From Microbacterium nanhaiense (GTDB lineage: Bacteria > Actinomycetota > Actinomycetes > Actinomycetales > Microbacteriaceae), in assembly GCF_014646015.1 (NCBI RefSeq), contig NZ_BMMQ01000002.1, positions 277 to 64,276 of the forward strand: 64,000 bases of DNA. The letters are read 5' to 3'. Positions 52,519 through 60,528 of this stretch are shown here, one piece after another (positions within the stretch are counted from its first letter, which is position 1; each line of letters begins with the position of its first letter). Below the pieces are notes generated by a model, which ran no database searches, was not told where the DNA came from, and saw only the letters and a program-made list of their open reading frames with translations. The position numbers and the translations under genes were made by a program.

Positions 52519-53703
52519 TCAGTCACTGCCGGGATGGAGGACGACCTTTATGCAGCCGTCTTCCTTCCGCTGGAAGGTCTCGTAGAGCCCCGGCGCATCC
52601 TCGAGCGGCGCGTGGTGCGTGGCAAGGTCCATCACCCCGAGCGGATCCGACGGGTCCTCGACGAGCGGCAGGAGGTCGCGCGTCCACCGCTTGACGTTGC
52701 ACTGGCCCATCCGCATCGACAACTGCTTGTCGAACAGAGTCTTCATGGGCATGATGTCGGCGTCTCCCGCATAGACCCCGCTCAGCGAGATCGTGCCGCC
52801 ACGACGCACGGCATCGATCGACGCGTGCAGGGCGCTCAGGCGGTCGACCCCCGCGCGATCGAGCATGCCGCGGGCGAGCGGATCCGGGAGGAGGCCGACG
52901 GCCTTCTGCAGCAGTTCGACACCGGCGTTGCCGTGGGCCTCCATGCCTACCGCGTCGATCACCGAATCCGCGCCGCGACCCTCGGTCGCATCGCGGATCT
53001 CGTCGGCGACGCTGTCCGAGAGATCGAGCGTCTCGACGCCGTGGCGTTCGGCGAGCGCTCGCCGTTCCGGCACAGGGTCCACGGCGATCACTCGCACGCC
53101 GCGATGGACGCCGATGCGCGCCGCAAACTGCCCGACCGGCCCGAGGCCCATCACGGCGAGTGTGCCGCCGTCGGGCACGGCGGCGTACTCGAACCCCTGC
53201 CACGCCGTCGGAAGGATGTCGCTGAGATAGAGGTAGCGCTCGTCGGGCAACGACGATCCGACCTTGATGTGGTTGTAATCCGCGAGGGGGACGCGCAGAT
53301 ACTCGGCCTGCCCGCCCGGCACCTGGCCGTAGAGCTTCGTGTAACCGAAGAGCGCGGCGCCGGATCCGTAGGCCGTCACCTGCGTCGTCTCGCACTGCGA
53401 TTGGAGGCCCCGGCGGCACATGACGCACCGGCCGCAGGAGATCGTGAACGGCACGACCACCCGGTCGCCGACGGCGAGCTCGGTCACCGCCGAGCCGACC
53501 TCCACGACGATCCCCATCGGCTCGTGCCCGAGCACGTCGCCCGCGTCGAGGAACGGCCCGAGCAACTCATACAGATGCAGATCGGATCCGCAGATCGCGG
53601 ACGAGGTGATCTTGACGATCGCGTCCGTCGGCTGCTCGATGACCGGGTCGGGGACGTTTTCCACGCTGACGCTGCGCTTCGCCTGCCACGTGAGTGCTCT
53701 CAT
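52519..53703 (-). CDS. zinc-dependent alcohol/formaldehyde dehydrogenase family protein
   Basis: 394 residues with an ideal AAGGAGGAT site before ATG 53703. Catalytic zinc: SAICGSDLHLYELLGP and LGHEPMGIVVEVG. Structural zinc: CGRCVMCRRGLQSQC. NAD site: LAVMGLGPVGQFAARIGV. The insert around LPTAWQGFEYA and the long C-terminal part resemble FDH-like threonine-dehydrogenase-related enzymes that use formaldehyde or short alcohols. Divergent from the AraC gene, which probably controls it. Confidence 0.9.
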   Translation of the reverse strand: MRALTWQAKRSVSVENVPDPVIEQPTDAIVKITSSAICGSDLHLYELLGPFLDAGDVLGHEPMGIVVEVGSAVTELAVGDRVVVPFTISCGRCVMCRRGLQSQCETTQVTAYGSGAALFGYTKLYGQVPGGQAEYLRVPLADYNHIKVGSSLPDERYLYLSDILPTAWQGFEYAAVPDGGTLAVMGLGPVGQFAARIGVHRGVRVIAVDPVPERRALAERHGVETLDLSDSVADEIRDATEGRGADSVIDAVGMEAHGNAGVELLQKAVGLLPDPLARGMLDRAGVDRLSALHASIDAVRRGGTISLSGVYAGDADIMPMKTLFDKQLSMRMGQCNVKRWTRDLLPLVEDPSDPLGVMDLATHHAPLEDAPGLYETFQRKEDGCIKVVLHPGSD

Positions 53704-53910
53704 GAATATCCTCCTTGTTCCGCGTACGCCGAGCCTGTCGCGCAACCGCGACTCTCGGTACCGCCTTGACAGCGGGTCGTCGTCGATGCGACACCTCTGG
53801 GAATCGGCGTTCTCCGGGATCGTCTGTGCGACGATGAGGATGACCCTCACGCCGCCGGCTCCACCCTTACTTCGCGCGGCGGGGGTGGGCACGAGGCAGC
53901 GGGAGGTCTC

Positions 53911-54855
53911 ATGGCGCACAAAATGCGTTTCACATCGCGCGATCATTGGACCGTCGAGGAGACATGGCAGAGGTTCGTGCCGTCCGCAGAGCTGCGGGGC
54001 GTCGACCCGAAGATCTTCCGTTTCGAGTGGCGGTCGGCCGAGGTCCCCGCTCTGAGTATCGTCCGGTATGAGCTGTCCGCGGAGGTCTTCTCGGCCGTTG
54101 AACCCGAGGATCAGATTCTCGTCTGCCGGGTGGACACGAAGGACGGCTCGATCGAAGGCCCTCGGGGCGAACTCGCCCTCGATCAGCCGTGGATCACGGA
54201 CGGTCCCAGGGTCGGTGCGCACTGGAAGCAGAACGCTCGCGTGGATGCGTTCATCTTCGGCCGCGACGACGCGGAGGAACTCGCCAGGGACATCTCCGGA
54301 AACGATCGCCTACGGTTGCGCGTCAGGGGCGCGTCACCGCTGAGCTCGTCGAGCGGCGCGCACTGGGAACGCACCTTCGATTACCTCCTGGCCTCCGCAG
54401 AGGCGCTGGAGCCCGAGGACGAGATCCTCACCGCCGGCCTGCGTCGGCACGCGCTGTGGACGACGCTGATGGCCTTCGACACCTCCCTGCGCGACGAGCC
54501 GAGCACCTCGCCGCAGTCGCGGCCGGCACCCGCCGCGGTGCGGCGCGCCCTCGACTTCATCGACGACAACGCGGACCTGCCGATCACGGTCGACGACATC
54601 GCCGCCGCCGCGTTCATGTCAACTCGGGGCCTGCAGTACGCCTTCCGTCGAGCGCTCGACACGACACCCGCCGATCGCCTCCGCCGCGTCCGGCTCGAGG
54701 GCGCGCGACGCGAGATCCGCGCCGGCTGCACGGATCCGATCGCGACGATCGCGAGGCGCTGGGGATTCGCGCACGCGTCGCGTTTCGCGGCGGCCTACCG
54801 AGAGGCGTTCGGGCGATCGCCCGCGGTGGAGGCGGGGCGACGCGCCGGTTCCTAG
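53911..54855 (+). CDS. AraC-family transcriptional regulator
   Basis: 314 residues from ATG 53911 (GGGAGG 4 nt upstream). The N-terminal part is an AraC-binding-like sensor domain (FRFEWRSAEVPALSIVRYELSA). The C-terminal double HTH (ALDFIDDNADLPITVDDIAAAAFMSTRGLQYAFR, then DPIATIARRWGFAHASRFAAAYREAFGRSP) is complete. It faces the alcohol dehydrogenase gene across 207 bp, the usual arrangement for local control. Inducer unknown. Confidence 0.9.
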   Translation: MAHKMRFTSRDHWTVEETWQRFVPSAELRGVDPKIFRFEWRSAEVPALSIVRYELSAEVFSAVEPEDQILVCRVDTKDGSIEGPRGELALDQPWITDGPRVGAHWKQNARVDAFIFGRDDAEELARDISGNDRLRLRVRGASPLSSSSGAHWERTFDYLLASAEALEPEDEILTAGLRRHALWTTLMAFDTSLRDEPSTSPQSRPAPAAVRRALDFIDDNADLPITVDDIAAAAFMSTRGLQYAFRRALDTTPADRLRRVRLEGARREIRAGCTDPIATIARRWGFAHASRFAAAYREAFGRSPAVEAGRRAGS

Positions 54856-54942
54856 CGGATAAGGGTGACCGCGTGCGCAGAAGCGGTTCGTTTTCCGGCT
54901 GAAGCCAATAATTCCGGGCGCAATCGGGTACCGTGAGAAGCG

Positions 54943-54978
54943 GTGGGGAGACCAAGCGGTCTTCCCACTTTTCTTTTT
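54943..54978 (+). terminator. terminator or attenuator ahead of the DUF7882-like gene
   Basis: An 11-bp stem (54943-54953 with 54958-54968, one mismatch), 4-nt loop and a T-rich tail. The tail ends 1 nt before AGGAGG (54980-54985). It may end the araC transcript. A possible -10 (TACCGT, 54929-54934) just upstream would instead put it in a leader. Confidence 0.7.
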
Positions 54979-54989
54979 GAGGAGGCCTC

Positions 54990-55025
54990 ATGAACATTCG
55001 ACTCTTCCCGTGCGGAGGCGCCTGA
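54990..55025 (+). CDS. possible 11-codon leader peptide
   Basis: ATG 54990 has AGGAGG at 4-nt spacing and encodes MNIRLFPCGGA, stopping 1 nt before the next ATG. It is placed between a terminator-like hairpin and the 103-residue gene, as a leader or coupling peptide would be. There is no proof of translation. Confidence 0.4.
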   Translation: MNIRLFPCGGA

Positions 55026-55026
55026 G

Positions 55027-55338
55027 ATGGGCCGGCTGCTTTACGGTGACGCGCAGGACCCGATCAGCATCGAAGATCGCGCGCTCGCCCACCTGAAGAT
55101 CGTGATCGCGACCAAGCTCCGCCGTAACGAGAGCTTCACGCTGTCGTGGCGTCACCCCGAGGGCTCCCCGGAGGGGCGCAGCACGATTTGGATCCACCCG
55201 TCGATCCCGATGCGGTTCGTTTTCGACGAAATCGAGCCTCCCGAGCTCAGCCGGCAGTGGATCGAGGACCTCGCCCACTCCGCGCACTCCACCGGCGGCA
55301 TCGTGCTCGTCGAGGAACACATCGAGGCGGGGGTCTGA
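55027..55338 (+). CDS. small conserved Microbacteriaceae protein (DUF7882-like)
   Basis: 103 residues. MGRLLYGDAQDPISIEDRAL, AHLKIVIATKLRRNESFTLSW, GRSTIWIHPSIPMRFVF is a pattern I recognise from small proteins widespread in Microbacteriaceae, some misnamed ATP-dependent DNA ligase because of weak similarity. There is no ligase catalytic motif. Soluble and mixed alpha/beta. Function unknown. Confidence 0.7.
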   Translation: MGRLLYGDAQDPISIEDRALAHLKIVIATKLRRNESFTLSWRHPEGSPEGRSTIWIHPSIPMRFVFDEIEPPELSRQWIEDLAHSAHSTGGIVLVEEHIEAGV

Positions 55339-55440
55339 CGGCGCCATATACGGACGCGCGGCCGCGCGTCAAGGGGGTAACGAGGAGAACGCGGGCGCTC
55401 GTAGTCTGGCCTTCCAACCCGCACGACGGAAGGAAACGCC

Positions 55441-55635
55441 ATGAGCGCTGAAGACAAGATCAAGGCAACGGCCGACAAGGTCACGGGCAAGGTCAAGGAA
55501 GCGACCGGCAAGCTCACGGATAACGAGAAGCTCGAGGCGGAAGGCAAGGCCGACCAGGTCAAGGGCCACGCGAGGGATGCGGCCGGCGACGTCAAGGACG
55601 CGACGCGCGGAGTGCGCGACTCGTTGAAGGACTAA
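55441..55635 (+). CDS. CsbD family stress protein (copy 1)
   Basis: 64 residues, highly charged, helical. MSAEDKIKATADKVTGKVKEATGKLTDNE, GKADQVKGHARDA is the CsbD repeat pattern of general-stress proteins. GGAAGGAAA precedes ATG 55441. It forms a two-gene unit with glsB copy 1; the same pair recurs at 63.0-63.5 kb. Molecular role unknown. Confidence 0.9.
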   Translation: MSAEDKIKATADKVTGKVKEATGKLTDNEKLEAEGKADQVKGHARDAAGDVKDATRGVRDSLKD

Positions 55636-55661
55636 CGAAACCCCGAGGTGAGGAGAACATC

Positions 55662-55928
55662 ATGGGATTCTTCGGTTTTCTACTGTTGGGCCTGATCGCC
55701 GGCGCGATCGCGAAGCTCATCCTTCCGGGCAGGCAAGGCGGCGGCTGGATCGTCACGTTGCTCCTCGGAGTCGTCGGGGCACTCCTCGGCGGTTGGCTGG
55801 GTAGCCTGATCTTCGACGTCGGACTGAACGAATTCTTCTCGCTCTCGACCTGGCTGCTTGCGATCGGCGGTTCGCTGATCGTGCTGCTCATCTGGGGCCT
55901 GATCGTCGGCCGACGCAAGGCTGACTGA
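55662..55928 (+). CDS. GlsB/YeaQ/YmgE family stress membrane protein (copy 1)
   Basis: 88 residues, three membrane helices with the Gly-rich family motif GLIAGAIAKLILPGRQGGGWIVT. GAGGTGAGGAG precedes the ATG. Nearly identical in its first 45 residues to the copy at 63277. Associated with envelope and acid stress in other bacteria. Confidence 0.92.
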   Translation: MGFFGFLLLGLIAGAIAKLILPGRQGGGWIVTLLLGVVGALLGGWLGSLIFDVGLNEFFSLSTWLLAIGGSLIVLLIWGLIVGRRKAD

Positions 55929-55940
55929 GCTTGAACCTTC

Positions 55941-55974
55941 AGTGGCCCGCGGAGAGAAATCTCCGCGGGCCACT
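55941..55974. terminator. bidirectional hairpin between glsB and corA
   Basis: A perfect 15-bp stem closed by a GAAA tetraloop (55956-55959), in the gap between convergent genes. No long T run on either strand. Confidence 0.75.
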
Positions 55975-55982
55975 GCCATGCG

Positions 55983-57053
55983 CTACATCCACTTGCGCCA
56001 CTTGAAGATTAGGTAGAGCGCAATCGTGAACACGAGCATCACCGCGAGCGAGAACGGGTACCCGTAGGCCCAGTCCAACTCGGGCATGTCGCGGAAGTTC
56101 ATTCCGTAGATCGCGGCGATGAGCGTGGGCGCGAAGAAGATCGCCGCCCAGCCGGAGATCTTCTTCATATCTTCGTTCTGGCGTTGCGCGACGAGCGTGG
56201 CGTTCACCTCGAGGATCTGCGAGAGCGCCGATCGATACTCGGCGACCCGCGCGTTGGCCCGCGCGAGGTGGTCCGAGACGTCCTGAAGGTAGGCCTGCAG
56301 GTGTTCTGCGACACCGTACTTTCGGAAGCCGGCGCGCAGCGCGTCGATGATCTCCGCGAGCGCTGTCGTGGTCTGCTGCATCTCGATCACCTCGAGGTTG
56401 AGGCGATAGATGCGCTCCGTGACGGAGCGCTCGCCGCTGAAGACCTGGCGTTCGATCTGCTCCTTGTCGATCGCGACCCCCTGGAGCACCGGCGGGTATC
56501 CGTCGACGATCGCGTCGATCAAGCGGTAGACGACGGCCTCCGGGCCGAGCCGGAGCAGGGCCTCGTCGCTCAGCAGCGCCTTGTCGTGGCGCGTCGGCTC
56601 GAGCAGATCGACGCCGTCCGAGCCGTCGATCCACCGCCCGTCCTGGCAGAGCACGGCGACAGCGCCCGGCCCCATGAGCACGTGGAACTCCGCGAAATCG
56701 ACTTCCTCCGCCTCGTCGACATAGTGGGCGGAGCGGATCACGAGGAACATCACCTCGCCGTAGCGCTCGAGCTTCGGGCGCTGCCCGGCGTGCACCAGGT
56801 CTTCGACGAGCACCGGATGCAGATCCCATGCCGACGCCAGCTCGGCGATCTCCTCGGGCGTGGGAGCGGCGTAGAGGAACAGCGCCATGCGCGACGGCGC
56901 GCTGCGCGCGAAGGCGAGGCCGTCGGCCACGGACGATTCGGGATCCGGTATTGACACCCGCCCGTCCGTGACGTATCGGGTGAGGCGTGTGGAGCCCGCC
57001 TGTGGTGCAGAGCCACGGGGCGAGCGGCGGAATCCGTTGCGGGGCAGAGACAT
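55983..57053 (-). CDS. corA: CorA-family magnesium/cobalt channel
   Basis: 356 residues from ATG 57053 (GAGGAGG upstream); longer upstream frames run antisense to asp23 and are rejected. A large cytosolic N-terminal funnel is followed by two C-terminal helices, with the signature YGMNF between them (AIYGMNFRDMPELDWAYGYPF) and a basic WRKWM end. Mg2+ uptake as a pentamer is expected. Confidence 0.93.
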   Translation of the reverse strand: MSLPRNGFRRSPRGSAPQAGSTRLTRYVTDGRVSIPDPESSVADGLAFARSAPSRMALFLYAAPTPEEIAELASAWDLHPVLVEDLVHAGQRPKLERYGEVMFLVIRSAHYVDEAEEVDFAEFHVLMGPGAVAVLCQDGRWIDGSDGVDLLEPTRHDKALLSDEALLRLGPEAVVYRLIDAIVDGYPPVLQGVAIDKEQIERQVFSGERSVTERIYRLNLEVIEMQQTTTALAEIIDALRAGFRKYGVAEHLQAYLQDVSDHLARANARVAEYRSALSQILEVNATLVAQRQNEDMKKISGWAAIFFAPTLIAAIYGMNFRDMPELDWAYGYPFSLAVMLVFTIALYLIFKWRKWM

Positions 57054-57100
57054 CTCGCCTCCTCTCGACAACGAGCGTATCCGCGAAGAGAAATTGGCGC

Positions 57101-57131
57101 GTGACATTCGGACACCGACGCGCGTCTCAGT
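57101..57131 (+). promoter_or_regulatory. ECF-sigma-type promoter of the Asp23 cluster
   Basis: GTGACAT (57101-57107), 15 bp, CGTCTCAGT (57123-57131). The same two boxes with the same spacing occur at 62928-62958. CGTC-type -10 boxes are typical of ECF sigma factors, and one is encoded 2.2 kb downstream. Confidence 0.7.
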
Positions 57132-57170
57132 AGTGTCGCAATCCGCGACCTCAGTGAGGAGAAGGAAACC

Positions 57171-57587
57171 ATGACGAACATCACCGACAATCCCCTCGAG
57201 CGCCTCGAAGGCAAGACCACGATCGATGACGGTGTGGTCGCGAAGATCGCCGGCCTCGCCGCCCGCGACGTCGAGGGCGTCTATGCGCTCGGCGGCGGCG
57301 CCGCACGCGTGGTGGGTGCCATTCGCGACGCCTTCCACAGCACCGACCTCGCACAGGGGATCGGCGTCGAGGTCGGGGACACCCAGGTCGCCGTCGACGT
57401 GACCGTCGTCGCCGACTACCCCGTGCCGCTGCAGAGCGTCGCCGACGGCGTGCGCGCCGCCGTGTACCGCGCGATGGAAGACCTCGTCGGCATGGAGGTC
57501 ACCGAGGTCAACGTCACCATCGATGACGTGCACCTGCCCTCGGACGACGACCGCGCCGAGCCCGAGCCGGAAGCGCGCGTGCAATGA
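57171..57587 (+). CDS. Asp23/Gls24 family envelope stress protein
   Basis: 138 residues, SD GAGGAGAAGG. The core KTTIDDGVVAKIAGLAARDVEGVYAL, VAVDVTVVADYPVPLQSVADGVR, VYRAMEDLVGMEVTEVNVTIDDVHL is the full Asp23 domain. In Staphylococcus such proteins are tethered to the membrane by AmaP, which is also encoded in this cluster. Stop overlaps the next ATG. Confidence 0.92.
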   Translation: MTNITDNPLERLEGKTTIDDGVVAKIAGLAARDVEGVYALGGGAARVVGAIRDAFHSTDLAQGIGVEVGDTQVAVDVTVVADYPVPLQSVADGVRAAVYRAMEDLVGMEVTEVNVTIDDVHLPSDDDRAEPEPEARVQ

Positions 57588-57775
57588 GCGCTCCCGTCAT
57601 CGGCGCGAGCGCCGGCGCCGTGCTCGTGCTGACCTGGATCGCACTCGGCTTCGGGGCCTTCGTTCTCGTCGCCGTGGGCATGCTCGTGGGCGCGCTGATC
57701 GGTATGCTCGCGAGCCGCCGCATCGACGTGCGCGCTCTGCTCGACGCGTTCCGCGGCAGCCGATCGTCGTCATGA
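57584..57775 (+). CDS. small two-helix membrane protein (DUF2273-like)
   Basis: 63 residues; two hydrophobic helices (IGASAGAVLVLTWIALGFGAF, LVAVGMLVGALIGMLASRR) and a short basic-Ser tail. Size, topology and position match the small DUF2273 proteins next to asp23 and amaP elsewhere. Overlaps both neighbours by 4 nt. Confidence 0.75.
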   Translation: MSAPVIGASAGAVLVLTWIALGFGAFVLVAVGMLVGALIGMLASRRIDVRALLDAFRGSRSSS

Positions 57776-58092
57776 ACGCGGCGGATCCGCGGCACGGACG
57801 CACGATCGTCACGGCGCGCGCGCTGAACCGCGTGGCCCTGGCGCTCGCCGCGGACGCCGTGGACATCGAGGCCCGCGCCGCGACGGTGACGCTCGCCGAT
57901 GGAGCCGGCGCGCTCGCCGCCACGCTCACGCTGCCCGCGTCGCTCGGACAGGGCGAGACGTTCGTGGAACAGGGAGAGCGGATCCAGAACGTCTTCATCG
58001 CGCGCATGGCGGATGTCGCCGGGCGACGGGTGGAGTCGGTCGACGTCCGATTCGCGGGAACCCGCACGGAGAAGAGAAGGAGAGTGCGGTGA
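57772..58092 (+). CDS. short Asp23-like protein
   Basis: 106 residues from ATG 57772 (4-nt overlap with the gene before). GRTIVTARALNRVALALAADAVDIEA and VFIARMADVAGRRVESVDVRFAG give a shortened Asp23-like fold; the assignment leans on context. Overlaps the next gene by 4 nt. Confidence 0.6.
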   Translation: MNAADPRHGRTIVTARALNRVALALAADAVDIEARAATVTLADGAGALAATLTLPASLGQGETFVEQGERIQNVFIARMADVAGRRVESVDVRFAGTRTEKRRRVR

Positions 58093-58625
58093 ACGAGCAG
58101 GTGTATCGGCGGGTTCTGCGTCGCGAGACGCATCGGCCTCGCACCGTCGCGGCGATCATCGTGGCCGTCGCGCTCATCGCGCTCGCCGCGGCGGGCGCCT
58201 GGCTCGCGGTCGATCGGGCGGCGCGCCGCGGGGCCGTCGCGGGCATCGATGCCCTCTCGGATCCGCGGATCGCGACCGCCGTCGGAATCGTCGCGGGCGC
58301 CCTCGCCCTCGCGCTGATCCTGCACGCCCTGCTGCCCGGCCGCATCCGACGCCGCGCGCTGAGCCGTGACCGTCTCGCGCTCCTGATCGACGACCGTGTC
58401 GTCGCGAACGGCGTCGCCGACGCGGTCGCGCGGGCCTGCGATGTTCCGCGGACGCGGGTCTCCGCGCTCGTCGAGCGGCGACGGGTGACCGTGCGCGTCA
58501 CGCCGACCAGTGGCGTGCCGACCGATGAGGCGATGGTGCGGACGGCCGCCGAGGCCGCGCTCGCCAACGCTCGCATCCCGCTCGATGTCGCGGTTCGGGT
58601 CAACGAGAAAGGGGCGATCGCGTGA
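58089..58625 (+). CDS. membrane-anchored protein of the Asp23 cluster (DUF6286-like)
   Basis: 178 residues, two N-terminal membrane helices (TVAAIIVAVALIALAAAGAWL, ATAVGIVAGALALALILHALL) and a soluble alpha/beta domain (SRDRLALLIDDRVVANGVADAVARACDVPRTRVSALVERRRVTVRV). The architecture parallels AmaP, and the protein may anchor Asp23 paralogues. GTG 58089 and the stop overlap neighbours. Confidence 0.7.
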   Translation: MNEQVYRRVLRRETHRPRTVAAIIVAVALIALAAAGAWLAVDRAARRGAVAGIDALSDPRIATAVGIVAGALALALILHALLPGRIRRRALSRDRLALLIDDRVVANGVADAVARACDVPRTRVSALVERRRVTVRVTPTSGVPTDEAMVRTAAEAALANARIPLDVAVRVNEKGAIA

Positions 58626-59206
58626 ACGCCACCAATAGGGTTCTCAACCGGGCCCTCATCCTTATCGCGGGTCTTCTCCTCGCCGGGGTCGCGGCGCTCG
58701 CGATCCGCCCGGCCTGGGCGGAGCAGGGGCTCGATGCGGCACGCGAGGCGCGACGTCGCATGGACGGGATCCGCATCTCGGGCCTCGAGTCGCTGTCGCT
58801 CAGCGCGATCGTCGCCTGTGCGATCGCGGTTCTCGCCGTGATCGCGCTCGTGTGGTTCGTCTTCGCTCACGGCGGCGGCCGGATCTCGACAGTACGTCGC
58901 TCGCCGCGACGATTGGGCGAGGTATCGGTGGACCGGTCCGTGGCCGAAGAAGTTCTCGCGCGCCCGCTCCGCGAGCGCCCCGACGTGATCGCCGCCCACC
59001 TCTCGAGCTTCCGCGTCAAGGGCAGTCGCACGATCCGTGTGACGGTTCGGCCGCGGCGGGGAGCGGACCTGGCGACCATCATCCACGCCTTCGAGAACGC
59101 CGTCGCCGAATGGGACGCGCTCGCGGGGGAGCAGGACCCGGTCGTGCTGCATCTCGCCGAAGCTCGGCTCCGCGATAGCTGGAGCTCCGAAGCGAGAGTG
59201 TCGTGA
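58622..59206 (+). CDS. amaP: AmaP-like alkaline shock membrane anchor protein
   Basis: 194 residues. Two membrane helices (ILIAGLLLAGVAALAI, LSAIVACAIAVLAVIALVWFVF) separated by about 30 residues, then a soluble domain with VSVDRSVAEEVLARPLRERP and TIRVTVRPRRGADLATIIHAFENAV. AmaP fixes Asp23 at the membrane in firmicutes; the same role is inferred here. Last gene before the two hairpins. Confidence 0.78.
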   Translation: MNATNRVLNRALILIAGLLLAGVAALAIRPAWAEQGLDAAREARRRMDGIRISGLESLSLSAIVACAIAVLAVIALVWFVFAHGGGRISTVRRSPRRLGEVSVDRSVAEEVLARPLRERPDVIAAHLSSFRVKGSRTIRVTVRPRRGADLATIIHAFENAVAEWDALAGEQDPVVLHLAEARLRDSWSSEARVS

Positions 59207-59257
59207 GCCACCATGTACGTCGCGAATACGGGTATCGCTTCGAACCCTTCGCACAAG

Positions 59258-59327
59258 GATCCGCGCGCCGCTGCGCGCGCGGATCACGATGGGGCCGGCG
59301 GTCGTTCGGGGGAACACCGCCGGCCCC
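59258..59327 (+). terminator. two tandem hairpins between amaP and the sigma gene
   Basis: Hairpin 1 has an 11-bp stem (59258-59268 with 59275-59285). Hairpin 2 has a 12-bp perfect stem (59291-59302 with 59316-59327). Neither has a T run, so they may reduce rather than stop transcription into the sigma gene. Confidence 0.5.
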
Positions 59328-59350
59328 GGAGGAATGCGGAAGGATGCGGA

Positions 59351-59917
59351 ATGACGCGTGAGCACGAACCGAGCGCGCTCGCCGATGCGGACGACAGAAC
59401 ACTGGCCGGGCGCGCGGCGGACGGCGACACGGCCGCCTTCGCGATCATCGTGCGGCGTTACACGCCGATGATGCGTGCCTATGCGCGAAAGATCCTCCCG
59501 GGCGGCGCCGACGTCGACGACGTGGTGCAGGAAGCGTTCATCACCGCCTGGCAGAAACTGCCGAGCCTCGATGATCCCGCGAGGGTAAAGAGCTGGATCA
59601 TGCGCATCACGAGCCGCAAGGCCGTCGACCGGATCCGCGCGCGGCGCGAGAGCGACGACATCGATGCCGTGGATCCGACCGCTCCCGAGGTCGCGACCCC
59701 GGCGCGGGTCGCGGAGGCGCGGTCAAGCCTGGAAGCGCTCAGGGCGGCCCTCGCGGAACTCCCCGAGGATCAGCGGCAGTGCTGGACGCTTCGCGAGATC
59801 GGCGGATACACCTACGAGGAGATCGCGGAGCAGCTCGACCTCCCCGTCTCCACCGTGCGAGGGATGCTTGCCCGCGCACGCAAAACCTTGATCGTTCGGA
59901 TGGAGCAGCGGCGATGA
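59351..59917 (+). CDS. ECF sigma factor of the Asp23 cluster
   Basis: 188 residues. Region 2 is visible as FAIIVRRYTPMMRAYARKIL, DVDDVVQEAFITAWQKLPSL and VKSWIMRITSRKAVDRIRARR. Region 4 is LPEDQRQCWTLREIGGYTYEEIAEQLDLPVSTVRGMLARARK. No C-terminal extension. It overlaps the next gene by 4 nt. Its likely target motif is GTGACAT-N15-CGTCTCAGT, found upstream of this cluster and of csbD copy 2. Confidence 0.92.
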   Translation: MTREHEPSALADADDRTLAGRAADGDTAAFAIIVRRYTPMMRAYARKILPGGADVDDVVQEAFITAWQKLPSLDDPARVKSWIMRITSRKAVDRIRARRESDDIDAVDPTAPEVATPARVAEARSSLEALRAALAELPEDQRQCWTLREIGGYTYEEIAEQLDLPVSTVRGMLARARKTLIVRMEQRR

Positions 59918-60528
59918 CCGACGAACGCGACGCGCTGCGCCGCGAGGGCATCGGGCTCGAACCCGAAGACCTCGACGGCCAGTCGATGGAACGTCTCAGT
60001 GAGTATCTCGATGCGGGGCGCACCCCGCCCGATCCGGCGATCGACAACTCTCCGGGCTGTCAGATCGCTCTCGACGCGCTCGAACGCCTGAGGTGCCTCA
60101 CACCCCGGCTGTTCGCCGACGACGTCGCGGCCGAACCGGCCGTCGACGAGGGGTGGATGGCGGGCCTCATGGGCCTCATCGCGCTCGACGCGAGGGCGGG
60201 CAGGCGGATCCCGATCTCCTCGGAGTTCGGGGATCTCGGCATCACGGAGGGTGCCGTCCGCGGCGAGATCCGCGCCGCCGAGGCCGCCGTCCCCGGCGCC
60301 CTCATCGGGCGTACGCGCCTGCACGGCGACGTCACGGTGCCCGGCGCATCCGTGCGCGTGGCGCTCGATGTGAGCGTTCCCTACGGCGTGCCCATCGACG
60401 ACACGGTGGAGCGGCTGCGCGCCGAAGTGTGGCGCAGGCTGCATGATCACACCGAGCTCACCATCGAGGCCATCGACATCACCGTGCACGACATTCACCT
60501 CTTGCCCTCGCCCGAGGAGGAACGATGA
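59914..60528 (+). CDS. Asp23-domain protein with N-terminal anti-sigma-like region
   Basis: 204 residues. Residues 20-100 (MERLSEYLDAGRTPPDPAIDNSPGCQIALDALERLRCL) resemble the helical anti-sigma domain normally found next to ECF genes. Residues about 120-200 carry an Asp23-type domain (RTRLHGDVTVPGASVRVALDVSVPYGVPIDDTVERLR, ITVHDIHLL). It is encoded immediately after the sigma gene with a 4-nt overlap, so it may sense Asp23-complex status and hold the sigma factor. Inference from position and domain pattern. Confidence 0.72.
   Translation: MTDERDALRREGIGLEPEDLDGQSMERLSEYLDAGRTPPDPAIDNSPGCQIALDALERLRCLTPRLFADDVAAEPAVDEGWMAGLMGLIALDARAGRRIPISSEFGDLGITEGAVRGEIRAAEAAVPGALIGRTRLHGDVTVPGASVRVALDVSVPYGVPIDDTVERLRAEVWRRLHDHTELTIEAIDITVHDIHLLPSPEEER

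Noticed and set aside
55027..55338. ATP-dependent DNA ligase
   Set aside because: The name is attached to similar small proteins, but this 103-residue product has no ligase KxDG motif or nucleotidyltransferase domain.
55377..55407. Third copy of the ECF-type promoter before csbD copy 1
   Set aside because: The boxes are degenerate (GTAACGA and CGTAGTCT) and the spacing is 16 instead of 15; kept only as a weak candidate inside the regulon finding.
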